This document shows positions 37,324 to 45,568 of a stretch of DNA of 64,000 bases, piece after piece. This DNA comes from Aliiroseovarius sp. PrR006 (lineage in GTDB: Bacteria > Pseudomonadota > Alphaproteobacteria > Rhodobacterales > Rhodobacteraceae), in the NCBI RefSeq assembly GCF_010500215.1, contig NZ_JAAGOY010000004.1:1364001-1428000 (forward strand). Reading direction: 5' to 3'. The position numbers and the translations under genes are program-made. Numbering within the stretch: position 1 is the first letter of the stretch; every line of letters begins with the position of its first letter. The notes beneath the pieces were generated by a model that made no database searches, was not told the origin of the DNA, and worked only from the letters and a program-made list of their open reading frames with translations.

Positions 37324-38852
37324 CAGGGGATCTACGCCAAAGTGATGCGCTAATGACGTTGGAGGGCCTGACCAAGGCCTATCCCGGCGTCTTGGCCAAC
37401 GATCAGGTTTCGTTTTCGCTCTTACCCGGCGAAGTACACGCCCTTTTGGGAGAGAACGGCGCGGGCAAATCCACGCTGGTCAAAATGATCTACGGGCTGG
37501 TGAAGCCCGACGCGGGTCAAATGTCCCTGAACGGCGAAGAATTCACCCCTGTGAACCCCGCCGCAGCCCGCGCTGCCGGTGTTGCGATGGTGTTCCAGCA
37601 TTTCAGCCTGTTTGACGCGCTGTCAGTGGCGGAAAACATCGCCCTTGGCATGGACAACCCACCCAGCACGCGCGAATTGGCCAGCCGCATTCGCGACGTT
37701 AGCCAAGCCTATGGCCTGCCCTTAGACCCTGACCGAATTGTTGGCGATCTGTCCGCCGGTGAACGCCAACGGGTCGAGATCATTCGCTGCCTGCTTCAGA
37801 ATCCGAAGCTTTTGATCATGGATGAACCGACCAGCGTTCTAACCCCGCAAGAGGTCGAGATCCTGTTCGAAACCCTGCGGAAGCTGACCTCCGAGGGGAC
37901 CTCGATCCTCTATATCTCGCACAAGCTGGAGGAAATCCGGTCGCTTTGTGAACACGCCACGATCCTGCGTCACGGCGTGGTGGTCGACACCTGCGACCCG
38001 CGCGAAAAATCCGCCCGTGAACTGGCCGAGCTGATGGTGGGTGACAAGCTGCACGTCCCTTCGCGCGATCCTGCCGAACCCGGCGACGTCGCACTGTCCT
38101 TGTCCAGCGTCTCGATGCCCTCGCCCAGCGAGTTTGGCACCGATTTGCGCAATGTCTCGCTTGAGGTGCGCAAGGGCGAAGTCTTGGGCATCGGCGGCGT
38201 GGCCGGCAACGGGCAGGACGAGCTGTTAGCCGTCATGTCGGGCGAAGCGCGTGCGCAAGATGGGTCCATTACGCTGGCCGGAGAAGAGATTAACACGCTG
38301 TCCCCCGGCGCACGCCGCGCGCGTGGATTGCTGACCGCACCAGAAGAACGGCTGGGCCATTCTGCGGCCCCCGAGATGAGCCTGATCGAGAACGCTCTGC
38401 TGACCGGCTCGGTGCGCGAGAAGCTTGTGGACCGTGGGTTCCTGCGTTGGAGCAAGACCGAGAAATTCGCCCGTCGCATCATCGAAGCGTTCGACGTCCG
38501 CACCCCCGGCCCGGACAATGCCGCCGGATCGCTATCGGGCGGCAACCTGCAGAAATTCGTCATTGGCCGCGAGGTGTTGCAAGACCCTGATGTCTTGGTG
38601 GTGAACCAGCCCACATGGGGTGTGGATGCGGCGGCTGCGGCCTCGATCCGGCAATCGCTGCTGGATTTGGCGCATAAAGGCGCGGCGGTCATCGTGATCT
38701 CACAGGATTTGGACGAATTGATGGAAATTTCAGACCGCTTCACGGCGCTGAACGAAGGGCGCTTGGCTCGTCCGGTGCCGATGCAAGGGCTGAGCGTTGA
38801 AGAAATCGGCCTGATGATGGGTGGCTCAGAAGCAGACGAGGTGGCCGCATGA
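37320..38852 (+). CDS. ABC transporter ATP-binding protein, nucleoside/purine importer (double ATPase)
   Basis: This 510-residue protein has two fused ABC ATPase domains, as in sugar and BMP-type nucleoside importers (YufO/NupA, RbsA). Domain 1 has Walker A GENGAGKST (about 44), signature LSAGERQRVEI and Walker B LLIMDEPTSVLTPQE; domain 2 has a degenerate P-loop (GVAGNGQDEL) and LSGGNLQKFVIGRE. GTG 37320 overlaps the xdhC stop and has GGGGAG ten bases upstream; the ATG at 37353 has no such site. It works with the two permeases and the BMP binding protein downstream. It probably imports purine nucleosides or bases for XDH. Confidence 0.92.
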   Translation: MTGDLRQSDALMTLEGLTKAYPGVLANDQVSFSLLPGEVHALLGENGAGKSTLVKMIYGLVKPDAGQMSLNGEEFTPVNPAAARAAGVAMVFQHFSLFDALSVAENIALGMDNPPSTRELASRIRDVSQAYGLPLDPDRIVGDLSAGERQRVEIIRCLLQNPKLLIMDEPTSVLTPQEVEILFETLRKLTSEGTSILYISHKLEEIRSLCEHATILRHGVVVDTCDPREKSARELAELMVGDKLHVPSRDPAEPGDVALSLSSVSMPSPSEFGTDLRNVSLEVRKGEVLGIGGVAGNGQDELLAVMSGEARAQDGSITLAGEEINTLSPGARRARGLLTAPEERLGHSAAPEMSLIENALLTGSVREKLVDRGFLRWSKTEKFARRIIEAFDVRTPGPDNAAGSLSGGNLQKFVIGREVLQDPDVLVVNQPTWGVDAAAAASIRQSLLDLAHKGAAVIVISQDLDELMEISDRFTALNEGRLARPVPMQGLSVEEIGLMMGGSEADEVAA

Positions 38853-39949
38853 TCCGTTTGGAAAAACGACCCCAGCCGTCCAAGGTCTGGGGCGCACTGA
38901 CACCGGTTTTGGCCGTGGTTGCAACTATGATCGCTGGCGGCATCCTGTTCTGGATGCTGGGGAAAGACCCGCTTGAAGCCATTCGCACGATCTTCTGGGA
39001 TCCGCTGTTTCACGAGACTTTTGGGCCGTATTCACGCCCGCAGTTGTTGGTAAAAGCCGGTCCGCTGATCCTGATCGCCATTGGCCTGTCCTTAGGCTTC
39101 CGCGCCGGGATCTGGAACATCGGGGCCGAGGGTCAGTACATCATGGGCGCCATCTGCGGCGCTGCTGTCGGGCTGGCCTTCTACCCGTCAGAAAGCATTC
39201 TGATTTTCCCGGCCATGGTGCTGGCAGGGGCCATCGGCGGCTGGGCTTGGGCCATGATCCCCGGTGTTTTGAAGGTGAAATTCGGCACCAACGAAATTTT
39301 GGTAAGCCTAATGCTGGTCTATGTGGCGGAAAACATTTTGGCCTCGGTCAGTCAGGGGTTGTTGAAAAACCCTGACGGCATGGGCTTTCCCGGCTCGCGT
39401 AACTTCCGCGACTTCCCGGCTGCTTACAACACTGATCTGATCGAGGGCACGGGCATGCATTGGGGTGTGGCTGCGGCCTTCATCGCTGTCATTCTGGCCT
39501 ATATCCTACTGACCCGTCACATGCTGGGCTTTCAGGTCCGTTTGACCGGCGAAGCCCCGCGGGCCGCGAAGTTCGCGGGCGTGAACCCGACACGGCTGAT
39601 CCTGTTCTGCCTTGGCACATCCGGCGCGCTGGCCGGTTTGGCGGGACTGTTCGAGGTCTCGGGGCCCTCGGGTCAGGTCTCGATCGACTTTAACGCAGGC
39701 TACGGCTTCACCGCGATCATCGTGGCCTTCCTTGGCCGCTTGCACCCGATCGGCATTCTGCTGGCGGGGCTCTTGATGGCGCTGACCTATATTGGCGGCG
39801 AGCTGGCGCAGCTGATGCTGGGTCTGCCCGGTGCCGCGATTCAGATGTTCCAAGGGATGCTGATGTTCTTCCTACTGGCGATGGACATGCTGTCACACTA
39901 TCGCGTGCGGTGGAAAGCGCCGGTGGCTGCGCAAGAAGGAGCGAAATAA
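38849..39949 (+). CDS. ABC transporter permease, nucleoside/purine importer (subunit 1)
   Basis: This 366-residue permease has eight to ten TM segments and the branched-chain-amino-acid/nucleoside permease signature GFRAGIWNIGAEGQYIMGAI (about residues 87-106). It resembles YufP and NupB. The ATP-binding coupling loop is around LTGEAPRAAKFAGVNPTRL. The ATG overlaps the ATPase stop by four bases, and its TAA shares one base with the ATG of the second permease. The pair forms the membrane channel of the importer. Confidence 0.92.
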   Translation: MIRLEKRPQPSKVWGALTPVLAVVATMIAGGILFWMLGKDPLEAIRTIFWDPLFHETFGPYSRPQLLVKAGPLILIAIGLSLGFRAGIWNIGAEGQYIMGAICGAAVGLAFYPSESILIFPAMVLAGAIGGWAWAMIPGVLKVKFGTNEILVSLMLVYVAENILASVSQGLLKNPDGMGFPGSRNFRDFPAAYNTDLIEGTGMHWGVAAAFIAVILAYILLTRHMLGFQVRLTGEAPRAAKFAGVNPTRLILFCLGTSGALAGLAGLFEVSGPSGQVSIDFNAGYGFTAIIVAFLGRLHPIGILLAGLLMALTYIGGELAQLMLGLPGAAIQMFQGMLMFFLLAMDMLSHYRVRWKAPVAAQEGAK

Positions 39950-40872
39950 TGGATCTTGGACAAATTAATCCGCTTCTGCTTCTGGCGTCCCTCATGGTGG
40001 CCGCAACCCCTATCCTTCTGGCCGCAATCGGTGAAGCCGTGGTCGAGAAATCGGGCGTTCTGAACCTGGGCGTGGAAGGCATGATGATCACCGGTGCGGT
40101 GGTTGGCTTCGCGATTGGTGTGACCACCGGCGCGCCGTCGATTGGCTTTGTCGCGGCTGCGGTCGCGGGCGCTGCGCTGTCGATGCTGTTTGGCGTGCTC
40201 GTCCTGTATCTGAAGTCGAACCAAGTGGCGACCGGTCTGGGCCTGACGCTGTTCGGGCTGGGGCTGTCTGCCCTGATCGGCAAGCCGTATGAGGGCATCA
40301 AAGCCCCCACTATGGCCAAGTGGGAGATCCCGCTGCTGTCCGACATTCCAGTGCTGGGCCCAATCATGTTCCGCCATGACCCGATGGTCTATGTCAGCCT
40401 GATTATCGTCGCCCTGACATGGTACGTGCTGACGCGCACCCGTGCGGGCTTGATCCTGCGCGGTGTCGGTGAAAACCACAACGCCGCCCACGCGCTTGGC
40501 TATAAGGTCATCCGGGTGCGCTTGATGGCGATTGCCTTTGGTGGCGCCTGCGCGGGGATGGGCGGTGCCTATATCAGCCTAGTGCGCGTGCCGCAGTGGG
40601 TCGAAGGCATGACGGCAGGCGCGGGCTGGATCGCGCTGGCCATTGTGGTCTTCGCCAGCTGGCGCCCATGGCGTGTGCTTCTGGGCGCATATCTCTTTGG
40701 GGGAATCTCGGTTCTGCAGCTGAACCTTCAGGCCGCCGGTGTCCCCATCCCGGTCGAGATCCTGGCCATGAGCCCCTATATTATCACCATCCTTGTGCTG
40801 GTTGTGATCTCGCTACGTGGCAATCACGGGGCCCCCGGATCCTTGGGGCGCGAATTCCACGCCACCCATTAA
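39949..40872 (+). CDS. ABC transporter permease, nucleoside/purine importer (subunit 2)
   Basis: This 307-residue permease starts at ATG 39949 (MDLGQINPLLLLASL), with AAGGAG eight bases upstream; an in-frame start inside the first permease gene is not used. It has about nine TM segments and the signature SGVLNLGVEGMMITGAV. The coupling loop is LILRGVGENHNAAHALGYKV. It partners the first permease, as YufQ does YufP. The K+ channel gene follows after 15 bases on the same transcript. Confidence 0.92.
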   Translation: MDLGQINPLLLLASLMVAATPILLAAIGEAVVEKSGVLNLGVEGMMITGAVVGFAIGVTTGAPSIGFVAAAVAGAALSMLFGVLVLYLKSNQVATGLGLTLFGLGLSALIGKPYEGIKAPTMAKWEIPLLSDIPVLGPIMFRHDPMVYVSLIIVALTWYVLTRTRAGLILRGVGENHNAAHALGYKVIRVRLMAIAFGGACAGMGGAYISLVRVPQWVEGMTAGAGWIALAIVVFASWRPWRVLLGAYLFGGISVLQLNLQAAGVPIPVEILAMSPYIITILVLVVISLRGNHGAPGSLGREFHATH

Positions 40873-40887
40873 CCCGCAGGATCCCTG

Positions 40888-41667
40888 ATGAACAAAGCAG
40901 ACATTCACGACATTCTGGACGGACACAAGCCGCTTGGCGGTGTGAACGTCGCGCGTGTCATGGATGTGCTGATCCTGCTGTCGGCAATCGCCATCGCGTT
41001 GGAAACCATGCCTGAGCTGCCCGAACATCTGCGCGGGCTTTTGTTCAAGTTCGAGGTGCTGCTTTTGGTGGTTTTCGCGGCCGAGTATGTCTTGCGATTG
41101 GTCACGTCTCCGCGTCCGCTGCGCTATGCGTTCAGCTTCTGGGGACTGGTCGATTTTCTGGCCTTTGCTCCGGCCATAGCGCTTTTGACGCCGCAATGGC
41201 AGGTGGTGCGCGCCTTCCGCCTTCTGCGCCTCGTCCGGCTTTTGAAGCTGTTCCGCGGATCACACGCGATGGAGCGCCTTGTCGTGGCCTTCAGGCAGGT
41301 TCGGGGAGAGCTTTTGATCTTTGGTATCATCGCCGCTCTTATGCTTTATGTTTCGGCAGTAGGAATCTATATTTTCGAACATGAAGCCCAACCCGAAGTT
41401 TTCTCGTCTATTCCCAACAGCCTATGGTGGGCCGTCGCCAGTTTCACCACCGTGGGATATGGCGATATGTTCCCTATCACAGCCGGAGGTCGGATCTTCA
41501 CCACCTTCGTCCTGTTCATCGGACTGGGTGTGATTGCCGTGCCATCGGCGATCATCACCACTGCGCTTCTCGAAAGCGAAACGAACATCCAGCGTCGTCT
41601 GCGCGAAGCCCGCGAAGAGGCCGCTGATGAAACCAATAATACTGCTCAAGACACCAAGGGAGATTAA
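40888..41667 (+). CDS. Voltage-gated-type potassium channel (six TM) inside the purine importer operon
   Basis: This 259-residue protein has six TM segments. S4 is a run of regularly spaced Arg residues (RAFRLLRLVRLLKLFR, about 111-126), the pore helix leads to SLWWAVASFTTVGYGD with the K+ selectivity filter TVGYGD (about 189-194), and a short cytosolic tail follows. The layout is that of the Kch/Kv family. It lies 15 bases after the second permease and one base before the BMP protein gene, so it is almost surely co-expressed with the importer. It could offset charge or act as an ion-driven switch for the transporter; this is inference. Confidence 0.9.
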   Translation: MNKADIHDILDGHKPLGGVNVARVMDVLILLSAIAIALETMPELPEHLRGLLFKFEVLLLVVFAAEYVLRLVTSPRPLRYAFSFWGLVDFLAFAPAIALLTPQWQVVRAFRLLRLVRLLKLFRGSHAMERLVVAFRQVRGELLIFGIIAALMLYVSAVGIYIFEHEAQPEVFSSIPNSLWWAVASFTTVGYGDMFPITAGGRIFTTFVLFIGLGVIAVPSAIITTALLESETNIQRRLREAREEAADETNNTAQDTKGD

Positions 41668-41668
41668 C

Positions 41669-42754
41669 ATGCGTGTATTGAAATCACTTCTGGCTACGGC
41701 GGCTTTGGCCACCGGTCTGGCCGGGGCGGCCATGGCCGAGGACAAGACCAAGGTCGGCTTTATCTATGTCGGCCCCGTGGGCGACGGCGGCTGGACCTAT
41801 GAACACGATCAGGGCCGTAAAGCCGTAGAAGCCGCATTCGGCGACAAGGTTGAAACCGTCTATGTTGAAAGCGTGTCGGAATCGAACGCAGAAGGCCCAA
41901 TCACGCAGATGGCCCTGTCGGGTGCTGACCTGATCTTCACCACCTCGTTTGGTTTCATGGACGCGACTCTGGCCGTGGCCGAGAAGTTCCCGAACGTGAA
42001 GTTCGAGCACGCCACCGGCTATAAGCAGTCGGACAACGTGTCGGTCTATTCGGCGCGCTTCTATGAAGGTCGCGCCGTACAGGGTCACATCGCAGGCAAG
42101 ATGACCAAGTCGAACATCATCGGCTACATCGCCTCGTTCCCGATCCCGGAAGTTATCCGTGGCATCAACTCGGCCTATATCCACGCCAAGAAGGTTAACC
42201 CGGACGTACAGTTCAAAATCATCTGGGCCTACACTTGGTTTGACCCGGCCAAAGAAGCCGACGCTGCCAAAGCTCTGATCGAACAAGGCGCTGACGTGAT
42301 CCTGCAGCACACCGACTCGACCGCGCCGCAGGCCGCTGCGAAAGAAGCCGGCAACGTGATCACCTTCGGTCAGGCCTCGGACATGAGCGACTACGCCCCC
42401 TTCCCGCGCGTATCTTCGATCATCGATGACTGGGCACCTTACTATGTCGCACGCACCAAAGCCGTTATGGACGGCACCTGGGAAAGCGTCTCGACCTGGG
42501 ACGGTATCGGCGCTGGCATGGTTGGCATCGGCGATATCTCGGACGCCGTACCAGCTGACGTGAAAGCCGAAGCAGAAGCCCTGCGTGATGCACTGGCTTC
42601 GGGCGAATACCACGCCTTCACTGGCCCGCTGAACAAACAGGACGGCTCGGCTTGGCTGGCAGACGGTGAAACCGCTTCCGACTATGGCGACGATGGTCTG
42701 GCTGGCATGGGCTTCTACGTAGAAGGCATCGAAGCCGAGATCCCGTCGAACTAA
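41669..42754 (+). CDS. BMP-family periplasmic nucleoside-binding protein
   Basis: The 361-residue product begins at ATG 41669 with a signal peptide (MRVLKSLLATAALATGLAG, cut after AMA), no lipobox, so it is a soluble periplasmic protein. The mature part starts DKTKVGFIYVGPVGDGGWTY and matches the Bmp/PnrA family of purine nucleoside-binding proteins (GADLIFTTSFGFMDA, GYIASFPIPEVIRGINS). It is the last gene of the xdh-importer operon, and its high-abundance role fits its own terminator directly after it. Confidence 0.93.
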   Translation: MRVLKSLLATAALATGLAGAAMAEDKTKVGFIYVGPVGDGGWTYEHDQGRKAVEAAFGDKVETVYVESVSESNAEGPITQMALSGADLIFTTSFGFMDATLAVAEKFPNVKFEHATGYKQSDNVSVYSARFYEGRAVQGHIAGKMTKSNIIGYIASFPIPEVIRGINSAYIHAKKVNPDVQFKIIWAYTWFDPAKEADAAKALIEQGADVILQHTDSTAPQAAAKEAGNVITFGQASDMSDYAPFPRVSSIIDDWAPYYVARTKAVMDGTWESVSTWDGIGAGMVGIGDISDAVPADVKAEAEALRDALASGEYHAFTGPLNKQDGSAWLADGETASDYGDDGLAGMGFYVEGIEAEIPSN

Positions 42755-42777
42755 TCGACCCTACACAAAGCATCAAA

Positions 42778-42806
42778 ATGCCCTGCCGAAAGGTGGGGCA
42801 TTTTTT
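42778..42806 (+). terminator. Rho-independent terminator of the purine operon
   Basis: ATGCCCTGCC (42778-42787) pairs with GGTGGGGCAT (42792-42801), ten pairs with two G-T wobbles, closing a GAAA tetraloop, followed by TTTTT. It lies 24 bases after the binding-protein stop. Confidence 0.9.
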
Positions 42807-42878
42807 ATGCAAAATGCGCGACGGAAACCCGGTCACATTCCGTAATACGAATATAGGGACAACAAACGGAGCGTAACG

Positions 42879-43385
42879 ATGCGCAAGACAACACCATTTC
42901 TGGCCACTGCGGCACTTGTATTTGCACTGCCTGCACTGGCACAAAACCAGCCCGGCGCCCATTTTATCGAGATGTGGGATCTGGATGAAAACGGCTCGGT
43001 CTCGATCGAGGAAGCCCGTGAACGCCGTGGCGACATTTTCCACACCTTCGACGCCGACGATGACGGTGTGCTGAGCGCCGAGGACTATGTTCTGTTCGAC
43101 GAAGCCCGCGAGGCGGACATGAAAGAACACGGGATCGGCCAAGGCGGCGGTCAGGGTCAAGGCAAGGGTCAAGGCCAAGGTCAGGGTAAAGGCCAAGGAA
43201 AAGGCAAGAGACAGGGTATGGGCGAGCACAGCGCCGCCATGTCCATGACCCGTGAAAACGCAGACCTTGATGGCGACGGGCAAGTCACCCGTGAAGAGTT
43301 CCTTGCAGGTGTAGATCTGTGGTTCCCAAAGCAGGATCGCAACGGCGATGGCGTAATCTCGCAAGAAGATTTCGGCCGACAGTAA
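42879..43385 (+). CDS. Exported four-EF-hand protein with a Gly-Gln-Lys repeat linker
   Basis: The 168-residue protein has a signal peptide (residues 1-21, ending ALAQ) and four canonical EF-hand loops in two pairs: DLDENGSVSIEE, DADDDGVLSAED, DLDGDGQVTREE and DRNGDGVISQED. All carry the acidic residues and central Gly needed for Ca2+. Between the pairs (about 86-110) sits a low-complexity G-Q-G-K run (QGQGKGQGQGQGK). It should be periplasmic or secreted and bind calcium, like calsymin-type proteins; no enzyme domain is present. GGAG precedes the start. It is a single gene between the purine operon and the aldo/keto reductase. Confidence 0.85.
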   Translation: MRKTTPFLATAALVFALPALAQNQPGAHFIEMWDLDENGSVSIEEARERRGDIFHTFDADDDGVLSAEDYVLFDEAREADMKEHGIGQGGGQGQGKGQGQGQGKGQGKGKRQGMGEHSAAMSMTRENADLDGDGQVTREEFLAGVDLWFPKQDRNGDGVISQEDFGRQ

Positions 43386-43484
43386 GTGCCCCATTTCGCG
43401 CGCTGACAAAGCGCACCAAAGAAGATCTGGCCCCGTATCACGCGAGCCCTTTTCCTTTATCGAACCGCGTGGCAATGTCGCGCC

Positions 43485-44420
43485 ATGACCGACCTGATTT
43501 CCCTTGATGGCACCCCAGCCCAGCGCTTTGCCTTTGGCACCATGCAATTTGGCGAGAACGCTGATGAAGCCGCCTCGCGCGCGATGTTTGACGCCTGTAT
43601 CGATGCTGGCATCACGCATTTCGACACGGCGAACCTGTATACGGGCGGGGCCTCGGAAGAAATCCTCGGACGGCTGATTGCACCCCTCCGCGATCGTCTG
43701 ATCATCGGGACCAAGATCGGCTATGACGCGCCCGACAATGCTGCTGTGCTGCGGTCTCAGTTCGACGCCTCTCGAACCCGGCTAGGTTTGGATGCGGTGG
43801 ATATCCTCTATCTGCATCGCTTCAACCCGAACATGGCGATGGAAGAGCAAATCGAACTTCTGGCTGAGCTTCAGGCGTCTGGACAAACCCGCTATCTGGC
43901 TCTGTCTAACTTTGCCGCGTGGCAAGTGATGAAAGCGCAGGCGATCGCACACAGACTGGACACGAAGATCGACGTGATCCAGCCCATGTATAGCCTTGTG
44001 AAACGTCAGGCCGAGGTCGAATTGCTGCCCATGTGCGCCTCCGAGGGCATTTTGGCGGCTACCTACTCTCCCTTGGGCGGAGGGCTTTTGACTGGCAAAT
44101 ACGCAAAAGGCGGTTCGGGCAGACTCTCCGAAGATCACCGCTACGCTGCGCGCTATGGTCTGGACTGGATGCACAATGCAGCCAAGGCACTGCCCGAGAT
44201 CGCACTGGACCTGAACACACATCCGGCCACTTTGGCCGTGGCGTGGACAGCCAGCCATCCGTCCCGCCCCGCACCCATCCTATCGGCACGATCTCTGGAC
44301 CAATTGCAGCCATCTCTGGACGCGCTGACCTTCGAGATGCCCCCCGAGTTGCGCGATAGATTGACCGCGCTAACCCCCACACCTGCCCCCGCAACGGATA
44401 GGATTGAAGAGAATGTTTGA
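43485..44420 (+). CDS. Aldo/keto reductase
   Basis: The 311-residue NADPH-dependent reductase has the (beta/alpha)8-barrel family features: FGTMQFGENADEAAS near the start, the catalytic Asp and Tyr in FDTANLYTGGASEE, the Lys in IIGTKIGYD and the His region LYLHRFNP. It reduces aldehydes or ketones in the cytosol; the substrate is not evident. The FAD oxidoreductase gene starts inside its 3' end (8-base overlap), so the two should act together. Confidence 0.88.
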   Translation: MTDLISLDGTPAQRFAFGTMQFGENADEAASRAMFDACIDAGITHFDTANLYTGGASEEILGRLIAPLRDRLIIGTKIGYDAPDNAAVLRSQFDASRTRLGLDAVDILYLHRFNPNMAMEEQIELLAELQASGQTRYLALSNFAAWQVMKAQAIAHRLDTKIDVIQPMYSLVKRQAEVELLPMCASEGILAATYSPLGGGLLTGKYAKGGSGRLSEDHRYAARYGLDWMHNAAKALPEIALDLNTHPATLAVAWTASHPSRPAPILSARSLDQLQPSLDALTFEMPPELRDRLTALTPTPAPATDRIEENV

Positions 44421-45486
44421 TTTCGTCGTTATCGGCGGTGGCATCGCCGGAATATCCGCAGGCGCACGGCTGTCGCAACTGGGCAGTGTTTGCGTGTTGG
44501 AAGCCGAGAACGCATTGGCCTATCACGCCTCTGGCCGGTCAGCTGCAATGTACGAGGCAACCTATGGCGCGCCATCCGTGATCGCCTTGAACCTAGCGTC
44601 GCGCGAGTATCACGAAACCGTAAATGGTGGCGTGTTGTCCCCGCGAGGGCTGATGATTGTTGGTGGCAAAGGACAGGATAAAGAGCTCGCCCACGACCTT
44701 GAAGTAATGAAGATGGATCCCCTTTCCACGGACGAGGCATTGGATCTATTTCCCATCCTTAATCCTGACGCGATGATTGGTGCAGGCTATCATGCCGACG
44801 GATGGGACATCGACACGGATCTCCTGTTGCAAAACTTCGCGCGCGACATTCGCGCAAATGGTCAGGTGCACACACGCACCAAAGTCACGGCCATCACGCG
44901 CTTGCCAAACGGGTGGGAGGTCACGACGCCGAAGATGACGGTTCAGTGCAAAACACTGGTCAACGCGGCTGGGCCATGGGTCGATCAAGTCGCAGCCCTG
45001 GCCGGAATCAAGCCCATCGGCATTCAACCTTATCGGCGCTCCATGGCACGAATTGCCGCTCCCGAGGGCATGGATGTTTCGGGCTGGCCTATGGCAATGG
45101 GCGCGGGCGAAAGCTGGTATGCGAAACCGGATGCTGGTGCGCTATTGGTGTCACCCGAGGAAGAAGACCTGATAGAGCCCATGGATGCTTGGGCCGATGA
45201 CATGGTGCTGGCAGAAGGGATCGCCCGCTATGAAGAAATGGTGACCCAACCGGTCACGCGCATGATCGCAAACTGGGCCGGGCTGCGTAGTTTCGCGCCG
45301 GATCGTAATCTTGTGCTGGGACCAGCGCCCGAAGATCGCAGCTTTATCTGGTGCGCCGGGCAAGGAGGATACGGGTTCCAAACCTCGCCCGCTGCGTCAA
45401 AACTGCTGGCAGACCTCGTCGCTGGGCGCACACCGGAGATCGAAGCCGAAACCGTGGCAAAAATCGTTCCGGACCGGTTCGCATAA
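44413..45486 (+). CDS. FAD-dependent amino-acid/amine oxidoreductase (DAO family)
   Basis: This 357-residue flavoenzyme begins MFDFVVIGGGIAGISAGARL, the FAD-binding GGGIAG at about residue 8, then SGRSAAMYEATYG and a C-terminal CAGQGGYGFQTSPA that closes over the flavin. It belongs to the DAO superfamily (D-amino acid dehydrogenase, glycine oxidase, sarcosine oxidase type); the substrate is not clear. I use ATG 44413, as the only longer start is a TTG nine bases earlier. It overlaps the aldo/keto reductase stop. Confidence 0.87.
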   Translation: MFDFVVIGGGIAGISAGARLSQLGSVCVLEAENALAYHASGRSAAMYEATYGAPSVIALNLASREYHETVNGGVLSPRGLMIVGGKGQDKELAHDLEVMKMDPLSTDEALDLFPILNPDAMIGAGYHADGWDIDTDLLLQNFARDIRANGQVHTRTKVTAITRLPNGWEVTTPKMTVQCKTLVNAAGPWVDQVAALAGIKPIGIQPYRRSMARIAAPEGMDVSGWPMAMGAGESWYAKPDAGALLVSPEEEDLIEPMDAWADDMVLAEGIARYEEMVTQPVTRMIANWAGLRSFAPDRNLVLGPAPEDRSFIWCAGQGGYGFQTSPAASKLLADLVAGRTPEIEAETVAKIVPDRFA

Positions 45487-45507
45487 CCGATCTGACCCGT
45501 CCTTTCG

Positions 45508-45568
45508 CATTTTCTTGTCACAAATATCCTGGGGTGAGAGCCACAGGCTCGAGGGGCAAAGCCCCTTA
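45508..45568 (-). repeat. 3'-end repeat element, copy 6 (downstream of the HDAC gene)
   Basis: On the minus strand this starts with the HDAC stop codon: TAAGGGGCTTTGCCCCTC (hairpin GGGGC-TTT-GCCCC), then GAGCCTGTGGCTC (a second hairpin), then TCACCCCAGGATATTTGTG, ACAAGAAAATG. It is nearly identical in build to copy 5 at dnaE. It separates the convergent FAD oxidoreductase and HDAC genes. Confidence 0.78.
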
